NCBI RefSeq assembly: GCF_001307105.1
Contig: NZ_LGYN01000027.1
Coordinates: forward strand, 1 to 64,000
Source: Bacillus australimaris
Lineage (GTDB): Bacteria; Bacillota; Bacilli; Bacillales; Bacillaceae
Length of the DNA stretch: 64,000 nt
Direction: 5' to 3'
The notes under the pieces were generated by a model, which saw only the letters and a program-made list of their open reading frames with translations, did not search any database and was not told where the DNA came from. The translations under genes and the position numbers were made by a program. Shown here one piece after another: positions 1 through 6,439 of the stretch (within the stretch, counting starts at the first letter, position 1; each line of letters begins with the position of its first letter).

Positions 1-22
1 TCGAATCCGCCCCCCTCCACCA
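1..22 (+). tRNA. tRNA-Tyr, 3' end only
   Basis: The window opens inside a T-loop (TTCGAATC-like) followed by a C-rich acceptor strand and an encoded CCA at 20-22. The acceptor 3' strand ending CCCCTCCA-CCA fits Bacillus tRNA-Tyr. Tyr also precedes Trp-His-Gln-Gly-Cys-Leu-Leu in the B. subtilis trnD cluster. The anticodon lies outside the window, so identity rests on the acceptor sequence and gene order. Confidence 0.7.
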
Positions 23-35
23 TTTTTATTTTCAT

Positions 36-109
36 AGGGGCATAGTTTAACGGTAGAACAGAGGTCTCCAAAACCTCCGGTGTGGGTTCGATTCCTACTG
101 CCCCTGCCA
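36..109 (+). tRNA. tRNA-Trp (CCA anticodon)
   Basis: Complete cloverleaf. The acceptor stem AGGGGCA pairs with TGCCCCT, the anticodon CCA lies at 68-70 in a seven-base loop, the T-loop is GGTTCGATTCC, and the terminal CCA is encoded at 107-109. Second gene of the tRNA cluster. Confidence 0.97.
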
Positions 110-137
110 ATTATACTTTATAATTCATTACATCTAT

Positions 138-214
138 GGCGGTTGTGGCGAAGTGGTTAACGCACCAGATTGTGGCTCTGGCACTCGTGGGTTCGATTCC
201 CATCAATCGCCCCA
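138..214 (+). tRNA. tRNA-His (GTG anticodon)
   Basis: The anticodon GTG is at 172-174. The acceptor stem has eight pairs: the extra 5' G at 138 pairs with C211, the G-1:C73 identity element of histidine tRNAs. CCA is encoded at 212-214. Confidence 0.97.
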
Positions 215-223
215 TTTTATTAT

Positions 224-295
224 TGGGCTATAGCCAAGCGGTAAGGCAACGGACTTTGACTCCGTCATGCGTTGGTTCGAATCCAGCTAGCCCAG
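224..295 (+). tRNA. tRNA-Gln (TTG anticodon), CCA not encoded
   Basis: The acceptor TGGGCTA (224-230) pairs with TAGCCCA (288-294), with discriminator G295 and anticodon TTG at 256-258. The next bases are TTG, not CCA, so the 3' CCA must be added after transcription, unlike most tRNAs of this cluster. Confidence 0.96.
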
Positions 296-302
296 TTGAT
301 GT

Positions 303-377
303 GCGGAAGTAGTTCAGTGGTAGAACACCACCTTGCCAAGGTGGGGGTCGCGGGTTCGAATCCCGTCTTCCGCTCCA
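303..377 (+). tRNA. tRNA-Gly (GCC anticodon)
   Basis: The acceptor starts GCGGAAG. The anticodon GCC is at 335-337, the T-loop is GGTTCGAATCC, and CCA is encoded at 375-377. Confidence 0.97.
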
Positions 378-382
378 ATAAT

Positions 383-453
<71 letters not shown>

Positions 454-466
454 TTTTGAAAAGATT

Positions 467-555
467 GCCGGGGTGGTGGAATTGGCAGACACACAGGACT
501 TAAAATCCTGCGGTAGGTGACTACCGTGCCGGTTCAAGTCCGGCCCTCGGCACCA
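467..555 (+). tRNA. tRNA-Leu (TAA anticodon)
   Basis: Class II tRNA with a long variable arm (CGGTAGGTGACTACCG type stem). The anticodon TAA is at 501-503, the acceptor begins GCCGGGG, and CCA is encoded at 553-555. Confidence 0.97.
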
Positions 556-591
556 TGTTTTTTATTATAAGTTGCGCTCTTTAATGATCAT

Positions 592-673
592 GCCGGTGTG
601 GCGGAATTGGCAGACGCGCACGACTCAAAATCGTGTTCCTCACGGAGTGCCGGTTCGACCCCGGCCACCGGTA
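592..673 (+). tRNA. tRNA-Leu (CAA anticodon), last tRNA of the cluster
   Basis: Class II tRNA. The anticodon CAA is at 626-628, the variable arm is TTCCTCACGGA-like, and the acceptor GCCGGTG pairs with CACCGGT (first pair G-U). CCA is not encoded (followed by TCTAG). Its 3' third is repeated, slightly decayed, at 1417-1447, as expected when a tRNA gene has served as an integration site. Confidence 0.96.
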
Positions 674-733
674 TCTAGTTTTAGATATTCTTTATTATCA
701 TCAATTACAAAAGAATTAAGGAATATCAACGTT

Positions 734-775
734 AAAAACGTCTTTCTACAAATTGTAGGAGGGCGTTTTTTATTT
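734..775 (+). terminator. Intrinsic terminator of the tRNA cluster
   Basis: A long imperfect hairpin pairs AAAAACG with CGTTTTT and continues through G-U-rich pairs around a short AATT-containing loop. It is followed by T-rich sequence. It is the first terminator after the last tRNA-Leu. Confidence 0.8.
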
Positions 776-922
776 GTTTTTTAGCTGATTTTTCACACGA
801 CAAAATTATTTCAAATCTTGTTCACTGGTGAAAAAGGAGATTAACTTTTACTTTATTGATGTTACCTTTATTATTAAACTAAAGGGACAGGATTGGTTAA
901 ATTGTACGTAGGAGGTGTTGTA

Positions 923-1348
923 ATGATTACGGTTAAAAATGCTGAAAGTTTTCTTAAAGATAGCATTGGTGAAGATACCGATGATATAAAAAAGGTTTGG
1001 GAAACATTTAAGGCTTTTTCAAAGGAGACAGTCGAGGGCGAAGAAGATAAAGAAATTTTATTTCAGTGTGGTGTCTATGATTTTACAGGAGAGGAACTAT
1101 TTCATTTAGACTTTGTACGTCAGTTTACAGTTTATGAAGAAGATGATTATTCTCACATGGAACAACTACACTGTGAATTTTTATTTAAACCAACAACCGA
1201 GTTAAAAAAGTTAAAGGTGGTAGAAGAATGGTCAATGGATTATGACGATATAGATCATTTTTTTAATCAAATTGAAAGTATTCATGAGTTTAAAATACCT
1301 TTGAGTTTAAAGCCGATAAAATCAAAAATATTTCAAGAAGAACTTTAA
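923..1348 (+). CDS. Hypothetical acidic protein between tRNA-Leu and its duplicated 3' end
   Basis: 141 residues from ATG 923, chosen because AGGAGGT lies seven bases upstream; the longer TTG reading from 893 has no such site. The product is acidic, rich in Glu, Asp and Phe, with no signal peptide or membrane segment. I do not recognise the family. Size, acidity and isolation in an AT-rich accessory patch are typical of immunity-type or phage-derived cargo proteins, which is a guess. It is the only gene in the roughly 770-bp segment between tRNA-Leu(CAA) and the repeated tRNA 3' fragment, so it was probably acquired with that segment. Confidence 0.75.
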   Translation: MITVKNAESFLKDSIGEDTDDIKKVWETFKAFSKETVEGEEDKEILFQCGVYDFTGEELFHLDFVRQFTVYEEDDYSHMEQLHCEFLFKPTTELKKLKVVEEWSMDYDDIDHFFNQIESIHEFKIPLSLKPIKSKIFQEEL

Positions 1349-1416
1349 TTCTTATTTCATTAACGGGTGCTTTACTTTAAGAGGGTATACCTTGCCTTTT
1401 AGGAATAATTTATCAA

Positions 1417-1447
1417 GGAGTGCCGGTTCACTGGCCACCGGTATCTA
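1417..1447 (+). repeat. Duplicated 3' end of tRNA-Leu (integration scar)
   Basis: The 31 bases copy 644-677 of tRNA-Leu(CAA). The first 13 bases (GGAGTGCCGGTTC) and last 15 bases (GGCCACCGGTATCTA) are identical. The six bases between them in the tRNA (GACCCC) are replaced by three (ACT). The match runs past the tRNA 3' end into TCTA. With the intact tRNA it brackets the gene at 923-1348 and resembles an attL/attR pair. No integrase is present. The rest of 1349-1725 is AT-rich, and I see nothing else in it. Confidence 0.8.
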
Positions 1448-1725
1448 TTAAAAGTTTCATGATCGTTTTTTTGTGGTTTAAATGAGTTATTTGGATAAAA
1501 ATAGAAACCTATTAGAAAATAATGAGGATGTACTTCTATTAGCAGAATAATCTTAAGTGATTTGCAACATTGGATTAAGATACATTTAACCATGTAAGGA
1601 AACAAAATAGGGTAGCACATTCACATAAAACAGTGTACTAACCTTTGTGTAACTAAATGAATATATAGATCAATACACATCTTTAGCTGATATCATTATT
1701 GTGACCCAATTTGAGGGGAGAATTT

Positions 1726-2520
1726 ATGAAAAAACAAAATGATCATGAAGAGTTATTGACAGGTGGCAATGTCTCGAACGTATATCGTTCGGGAGATACG
1801 GTTCGTCGAGAAGTAAAGTCAGACAATATCAATATACAAAAGCTGCTAAAGCATTTAGAAGAAAAGAATTTCTCCTATGCTCCAAAGTTTTTAGGGGTTG
1901 ATGAAAAAGGTAGAGAGATCTTGTCCTTCATTGAAGGTGTGGCCGGTCATAACCCCTTAAAAGAATATATGTGTTCTCAAGATGTCTTAAAAGAAATAGC
2001 CAAAATGCTAAGACTTTATCATGATGCTGTTCGGGATTTCCCCATTTCAGACGATTGGGAACGAATGGACAATACGCCGAACACCATAGAGGTTGTATGC
2101 CATAATGATTTTGCTATGTACAATATCATTTTCAATAATGAAAAACCAGTAGGAATCATTGATTTTGATGTAGCTGCTCCTGGTCCAAGACTTTGGGATA
2201 TCGCATATACACTGTATACATGTGTACCTATCAGTAGATTTTTTCGCACCAAAACAGGAGATATCGTGAACTATGATTCATCAGAACATGCAGACCATAT
2301 AAAGCATAGAGTGAAACTGTTTTTTGAATCATATGGTGAGGAAATAGCAGAAGATTATTTGGATATGGTGTTGCTGCGTTTAGAAGGATTATGTCAGTAC
2401 ATGAAACGAAAAGCGAGTGAGGGGGATATCGCTTTTCAAAACATGATTCATGAAGGACATCTCATACATTATCAAAAAGACATTCAATTTATTCATGACC
2501 ACAGAAAAGAATGGATGTAA
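1726..2520 (+). CDS. APH-fold small-molecule kinase family protein
   Basis: 264 residues from ATG 1726, preceded by GGGGAG; a TTG at 1711 would add five residues without a better site. The N-lobe begins GGNVSNVYR, a glycine-loop equivalent. The C-lobe has the catalytic HNDFAMYN motif and the metal-binding IDFD motif followed by PGPRLWDIAY, so this is an aminoglycoside-phosphotransferase-like fold with intact catalytic Asp, Asn and DFD-type Asp. The family includes antibiotic kinases, choline-type kinases and the trifolitoxin-immunity protein. The sequence does not say which substrate is used. It stands alone in the accessory stretch after the tRNA cluster. Confidence 0.85.
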   Translation: MKKQNDHEELLTGGNVSNVYRSGDTVRREVKSDNINIQKLLKHLEEKNFSYAPKFLGVDEKGREILSFIEGVAGHNPLKEYMCSQDVLKEIAKMLRLYHDAVRDFPISDDWERMDNTPNTIEVVCHNDFAMYNIIFNNEKPVGIIDFDVAAPGPRLWDIAYTLYTCVPISRFFRTKTGDIVNYDSSEHADHIKHRVKLFFESYGEEIAEDYLDMVLLRLEGLCQYMKRKASEGDIAFQNMIHEGHLIHYQKDIQFIHDHRKEWM

Positions 2521-2641
2521 ACTGCTTACCTTTAAATTAGAAAGACAATAGAAATCAAAATGAGTAGCTTACCTTCATACGGTAAATGTTACAATTGGCT
2601 ATATCAAATACAGAGAATGAATGTAAAGAGGCGGCGTTGTT

Positions 2642-3349
2642 ATGTTGCAAACAAAGACGATATTACAGACCATCATTCAAGACGAGGGCTCAAAGGATTA
2701 TCCACTTTTTAGACAGTACTGTATGAGAAAAGAACAGGGCTTGCGTAAAGATGCGCTAAAAGTTCTTCAGTCCTTTATTGAAGAGATGAAGGAGAATGAT
2801 TTTGAAGTGCAGCGTGTATTTGTTACTTGGCTGTTTGAGTGGATTGAACGATTTGAGGATGGTCATCATCTACTTGTGTATCCGTTGGTGAATGGGGTGA
2901 TCCAGCCTGTTTTTCAAACGTGGGAAAATGTTGATCCATTGGATGTGAGACCATATCGCTGGCGAGGTTTGTTTGTGCATCAGGGAGAAGGGATGCCCTA
3001 TTTATTGAAGGCATTAGAGCTTGGGGGCAGCAAGGAGCAGCGTGTGATTGTTCAAATTTGTGAAACCTATTTATCGGCCTTGTGGTATTCGTTTCATCAT
3101 ATACATGAAGATCTTTATTTAAGTACCTATGAGAAGGATCAAGAGAGAATTCAAGGTATTGAAGATGTGATGATGATGATCCAAGATGTAAGGACTCGTA
3201 CCAATGTTCAAAAACAAGCAGCTTATTATGGTCAGCTTTTAACAGACTGGATGGCATTTCAGAAGACGGAGACAAGAGGTTTTATGAAATGGTGTGCGGA
3301 GCGAAAGAAGCCGTATGAGTGGGTAGAGGCCTTTTATTATCAGCAATAG
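2642..3349 (+). CDS. Conserved-looking hypothetical cytoplasmic protein
   Basis: 235 residues starting at ATG 2642 behind an AGAGGCGG-like ribosome site. The protein is soluble, largely helical, and rich in Trp, Tyr and Phe near the middle and end, with no signal or membrane segment. I do not recognise a family. Codon use looks like its neighbours, and it ends in a terminator shared with the convergent histidine phosphatase gene, so it is probably a genuine single-gene unit. Confidence 0.8.
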   Translation: MLQTKTILQTIIQDEGSKDYPLFRQYCMRKEQGLRKDALKVLQSFIEEMKENDFEVQRVFVTWLFEWIERFEDGHHLLVYPLVNGVIQPVFQTWENVDPLDVRPYRWRGLFVHQGEGMPYLLKALELGGSKEQRVIVQICETYLSALWYSFHHIHEDLYLSTYEKDQERIQGIEDVMMMIQDVRTRTNVQKQAAYYGQLLTDWMAFQKTETRGFMKWCAERKKPYEWVEAFYYQQ

Positions 3350-3354
3350 ATGAG

Positions 3355-3384
3355 AAAACGGCAGAATTCATTCTGCCGTATTTT
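3355..3384. terminator. Bidirectional terminator
   Basis: AAAACGGCAGAA and TTCTGCCGTATTTT pair around TTCA between two convergent genes. A-rich and T-rich flanks serve both strands. Confidence 0.85.
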
Positions 3385-3925
3385 AATGCCATATTCGCTT
3401 TGTTTCTATATGATCTGGACTAAAATATCTCAGGATATAGACATCTGGATTGCTTAGTTTTTCCCACTCCTCGAATCCAATCGTTGAATCGGCGTGTTTC
3501 AGAAGCAGGCTCATGATATTGCCATGTGTGACGAATAGGGTATGATCTTTTTCTAGTTTTATTTGTTCGTGGAGCACTTCTACAATACGATTCATGGCTT
3601 GTTGGCTAGATTCTCCGCCTTCACAGGTCATATGTAAGTCCGTAAAACTGAGCTTTAGTTTCTCATACCAATTGTCCATTGGTTTGCTGCTTAACACACG
3701 TTCAGAGAGGCGCTCATCGATTTTTATCTCTAGCTGTTTTGCATGAGCAAGGGGCTCAGTGGTTTGAATCGCTCGTCTATAAGGACTTGAGATAATCTGA
3801 TTGAGATGAATGTTGGAAAAAAACTGTGCCAATTCATGAGATTGAGCGATGCCTTTTGGCGTTAAAGCGGCATCTTTCGCTTGTCCATCTGCTTGACAGT
3901 GTCTGACGATATAATATGTTTTCAT
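3383..3925 (-). CDS. Histidine phosphatase family protein with RHC variant motif
   Basis: 180 residues. The N-terminus MKTYYIVRHCQADG is the phosphohistidine motif of the phosphoglycerate-mutase-like superfamily, but the usual RHG is RHC here. The nucleophile His9 is kept, as are the downstream SSPYRRAIQTTEP arginine motif, the acid residue in CEGGES, and the second catalytic histidine in FVTHGN. The enzyme should use a phosphohistidine intermediate on a small phosphoester; the substrate is unknown. It is convergent with the gene at 2642 and shares its terminator. The ATG lies behind AAAGGTG on the minus strand. Confidence 0.88.
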   Translation of the reverse strand: MKTYYIVRHCQADGQAKDAALTPKGIAQSHELAQFFSNIHLNQIISSPYRRAIQTTEPLAHAKQLEIKIDERLSERVLSSKPMDNWYEKLKLSFTDLHMTCEGGESSQQAMNRIVEVLHEQIKLEKDHTLFVTHGNIMSLLLKHADSTIGFEEWEKLSNPDVYILRYFSPDHIETKRIWH

Positions 3926-3989
3926 TTGAATACACCTTTCATTGAGTATAAAAAAATCATCCAGAATTGGATGAGAATTTTCGGAAGGT

Positions 3990-4187
3990 CTAGGTTAGTT
4001 TGTTCGTATCTGTTTCTTTATAGGGATCTGTGAGCTTGGAGGTCAGGTCTAGGTTGAACAGAAAATCATCTAAGGTGTCTGTGCCAAAGGGAAGTGTGGA
4101 GAAGTTGATTGGGATGCTGTCTTCTTGCTTTTCTGTAGTGAACTGCTGTGCAGGCTGCTTTTTTCTCCAGTTCTTAAACAAGCGCAT
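3990..4187 (-). CDS. Small hypothetical protein, 65 aa
   Basis: The ATG start is preceded by a strong GGGGG-type ribosome site on the minus strand. The N-terminus is basic (MRLFKNWRKKQPAQQ) and the rest acidic and polar, with no hydrophobic segment. I do not recognise the family. It lies between two minus-strand genes, with its own upstream gap and a terminator-like hairpin at 4291-4323 before it. Confidence 0.7.
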   Translation of the reverse strand: MRLFKNWRKKQPAQQFTTEKQEDSIPINFSTLPFGTDTLDDFLFNLDLTSKLTDPYKETDTNKLT

Positions 4188-4290
4188 GTGAGGCCCCCTT
4201 TTCTTTGAGAAAGATGGATTTATACATAATATACGGGGTGAGTTGTCCTGGCGTCAATTGTTTTCTTCAAAAGGAATATTCAATTGATAT

Positions 4291-4323
4291 AAAAAGAGCC
4301 ACAGGAAAGTGTGGCTCTTTTTT
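4291..4323 (-). terminator. Terminator after the DUF1963 gene
   Basis: AAAAAGAGCCAC pairs with GTGGCTCTTTTTT around AGGAAA. It has A and T tracts on both sides, so it can act in either direction. It lies 65 bases past the stop of the minus-strand gene at 4388. Confidence 0.85.
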
Positions 4324-4387
4324 CAGTTTACATGGCACGTTGTAATGCTTGTAGTAATTTACGTTCGTACCCTAAGTTGACATACAA

Positions 4388-5077
4388 TTAAAAACAATCC
4401 CAATGCATAAACCATTCGTTGATTTCTTTGTCGTAATAGAAATACATCGTGCCGTTATCGCCAATCATAAAACGAGGTTTTTCTTCTGAGGCGATTTGCA
4501 GCATGAAATCGCCTGATTGTTGATGGGGTGGAGATTGAATATAAGCCCCATATCCACCGATTTTTGTGAACGAGTAATTTGTGTATTGGTTAAAGAAGTG
4601 GTCTGTCGCTTCTACACTTTCGTTTACTTCTGATAAATCTACATATGACCAGGCTTCTTCCCAGCAAGGGAAGTCCTTTTGCTCACTTTCGTTCCATTGG
4701 ATTTGAAAGGGTTTGAGCCCTCTCACTTCTTCAGGAGTCTCAGCTAATTCTAAACCTTCGATTGTCGAATATTCAATGAGCTTCCATCCTTCACCGTTTT
4801 TGGTGATATCAATCGGAAGTTCTTTCTGATTGAGAAAAATTTGAATCATCTTACATTGATTGAAGCCGTTTATTCCTCCTGGTACTTCAGGTAAATAAAT
4901 TTGTAAAATCGGAACCATGGCCCCATCTTGATCTGTCGGCCAGCCATGATTAGGATGGATGAAAAAATGACCGGCAAACCAGCTGTGTACAGCTGGATCA
5001 GGACGGAAGCCGCCAATTTTGGCGATGACGGGCGTTTTCCCAATTTGATTTAATTCTTGAAAAGCTTTGATCTCCAT
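4388..5077 (-). CDS. DUF1963 (YwqG-like) family protein
   Basis: 229 residues. The pattern IAKIGGFRPDP near the N-terminus, the central WNESEQKDFPCW region, FTKIGGYGAYIQSPP, and the C-terminal YFYYDKEINEWFMHWDCF ending are characteristic of the DUF1963/YwqG family. Members often lie next to polymorphic toxins and are suspected immunity or chaperone proteins; I see no toxin gene here. It sits 18 bases after the DUF2262 gene in the same direction, so the two probably form an operon. In-frame sequence after the stop encodes a further coding-looking peptide (see findings). Confidence 0.85.
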   Translation of the reverse strand: MEIKAFQELNQIGKTPVIAKIGGFRPDPAVHSWFAGHFFIHPNHGWPTDQDGAMVPILQIYLPEVPGGINGFNQCKMIQIFLNQKELPIDITKNGEGWKLIEYSTIEGLELAETPEEVRGLKPFQIQWNESEQKDFPCWEEAWSYVDLSEVNESVEATDHFFNQYTNYSFTKIGGYGAYIQSPPHQQSGDFMLQIASEEKPRFMIGDNGTMYFYYDKEINEWFMHWDCF

Positions 5078-5095
5078 TGATAGTCCCTCCAGCCT

Positions 5096-5899
5096 TTAGC
5101 CTGCAATGTGTGCATCTTGAAATGTACCATTTATATTTCCTGTGACAATAATGACATGTCCCCAAAATAAATCACCGTCATGACAGTAGACTTCAAACTC
5201 TCCATCAGGGTAAACATGCAGGCTTTCAAATGACATGCGGTCTATAAATTGATCCAGTGTAAGTTCTTCTTGTTCTTCAGCAGATTCGTCTTGTTCCTGC
5301 CAGTCTTTTGCTAGATCGATCAGCTGATTTGCGGCAAACGATTTAATAGAAGAATCCCATTTGGTCTGCTTCTCCATGAGTTTGCTTGCTGTCTGTAGAG
5401 AATCATTTATTTTTTCCTCTTCTTCAAGGTTGAAGTAGAGGAGGCATTCTTGATTGTTCCATTGGATCATCTTTTCAAATAAGTCTAGTCCCTTCACTAA
5501 TTCAAAGCTGCCAAGTGTGTCATCATGATAAAAGACAGGTTTTTGGGCTTCTTCTAAAATCTCTTGAAGCTCTTGATCCTTTGTATCTATATCAATCAAT
5601 GATACAAGCATGAATTCACTTTCACCTTTTCGAACTTGAAGTGAGACGATTGATTCTTTATGTAATTGTGCCTGCTTTTCCCTTAATCCTTCGTCATCTG
5701 TTAACCAGCAGAGCCTTATTGTTTCGGTTGTGATGTGGCCATTTTCCTTCCAGGCAATCAGTGGAATAGAGGCAGTCCAAAGAGACTGCTGTCCTGCCTT
5801 CCCTGCGCCTACGCCAGAAGGTCCTGTGACAGCTATGATGCTGACAATATCTTCTGAAAATCTTTCTTCAAATGTGTTTATTTGTTTGTTAATCTTCAT
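5096..5899 (-). CDS. DUF2262-like protein
   Basis: 267 residues, acidic and soluble. The C-terminal part, roughly 205-267, reads MSFESLHVYPDGEFEVYCHD followed by GDLFWGHVIIVTG and DAHIAG, which matches what I remember of DUF2262. The N-terminal 200 residues are unassigned. It is the first gene of a two-gene minus-strand unit with the DUF1963 gene. DUF2262 proteins also occur as candidate immunity proteins in toxin loci, so the pair may be orphan immunity genes; this is inference. Confidence 0.7.
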   Translation of the reverse strand: MKINKQINTFEERFSEDIVSIIAVTGPSGVGAGKAGQQSLWTASIPLIAWKENGHITTETIRLCWLTDDEGLREKQAQLHKESIVSLQVRKGESEFMLVSLIDIDTKDQELQEILEEAQKPVFYHDDTLGSFELVKGLDLFEKMIQWNNQECLLYFNLEEEEKINDSLQTASKLMEKQTKWDSSIKSFAANQLIDLAKDWQEQDESAEEQEELTLDQFIDRMSFESLHVYPDGEFEVYCHDGDLFWGHVIIVTGNINGTFQDAHIAG

Positions 5900-6145
5900 G
5901 TGATGTCCTCCAGATTGAGTTTTTTGTCATGAACAGAAGGATGATATGATCAAAATCTATATCTTTATCACACCGCATATTAGTAGAAGAAATCAAGCTT
6001 TTTTTGTTTAAAACTGTTTTTTTAGGTGGATACATGGATTCTTGAAGGTTAAGTCACAATAAAGGAAGCAGGGATCGAATTTTGTATAAATTTGGGTAAG
6101 TGAGTCGAAAAGCCTAGGTTATTCTTCCCTTTCTTTATAATTACT

Positions 6146-6174
6146 TTGACACGATCAGATGAAAAAAGTAAAGT
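6146..6174 (+). promoter_or_regulatory. Candidate SigA promoter upstream of the LtaS-type gene
   Basis: TTGACA (6146-6151) and TAAAGT (6169-6174) with a 17-base spacer. It would give a leader of about 260 bases. The rest of 5900-6276 is AT-rich, and I see no gene in it. Confidence 0.5.
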
Positions 6175-6276
6175 AATACTGAGTGATTTACAAAGCCTTC
6201 ATCATTCAATGAAGTTTGAAGTGTGAGTAAATTAAATGTAAATGGATATTTTTCCTTTTATTTACTCGTATTTTTT

Positions 6277-6303
6277 TGAAACTTATGATGCTTCTCATTC
6301 GTT
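6277..6303 (+). promoter_or_regulatory. Candidate ECF-sigma (SigM/SigX/SigW-type) promoter
   Basis: TGAAAC at 6277-6282 and CGTT at 6300-6303 with a 17-base spacer, inside a T-rich context typical of ECF promoters. B. subtilis yfnI belongs to the SigM cell-envelope stress regulon, which fits the downstream gene. Transcription would start near 6310 and leave a leader of about 130 bases. Confidence 0.6.
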
Positions 6304-6362
6304 ATATTAAAGGAGTACATGGTACCGGCATTGACAGAGCATTCGAATGCCTGGTGCAGAAG

Positions 6363-6394
6363 ATTTACATTTGCAAAATGAATGTAAATTTTTT
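6363..6394 (+). terminator. Terminator-like hairpin inside the LtaS-gene leader
   Basis: ATTTACAT (6363-6370) pairs with ATGTAAAT (6382-6389) and is followed directly by a run of Ts. It lies between the candidate promoters and the start codon of the downstream gene, so it could attenuate transcription. The stem is AU-rich and weak. Confidence 0.4.
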
Positions 6395-6439
6395 ATGATT
6401 TCACTTATATCAGATCGAAAATAAGAAAGAAGAGGTTTT

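Noticed and set aside
1399-1620. 73-codon minus-strand frame after the tRNA scar
   Set aside because: It runs through the duplicated tRNA end and AT-rich DNA, and lacks a ribosome site.
2823-3275. 150-codon open frame on the minus strand
   Set aside because: It is the antisense shadow of the gene at 2642-3349, has no ribosome site, and its composition (many Ser, His and Pro) is not protein-like.
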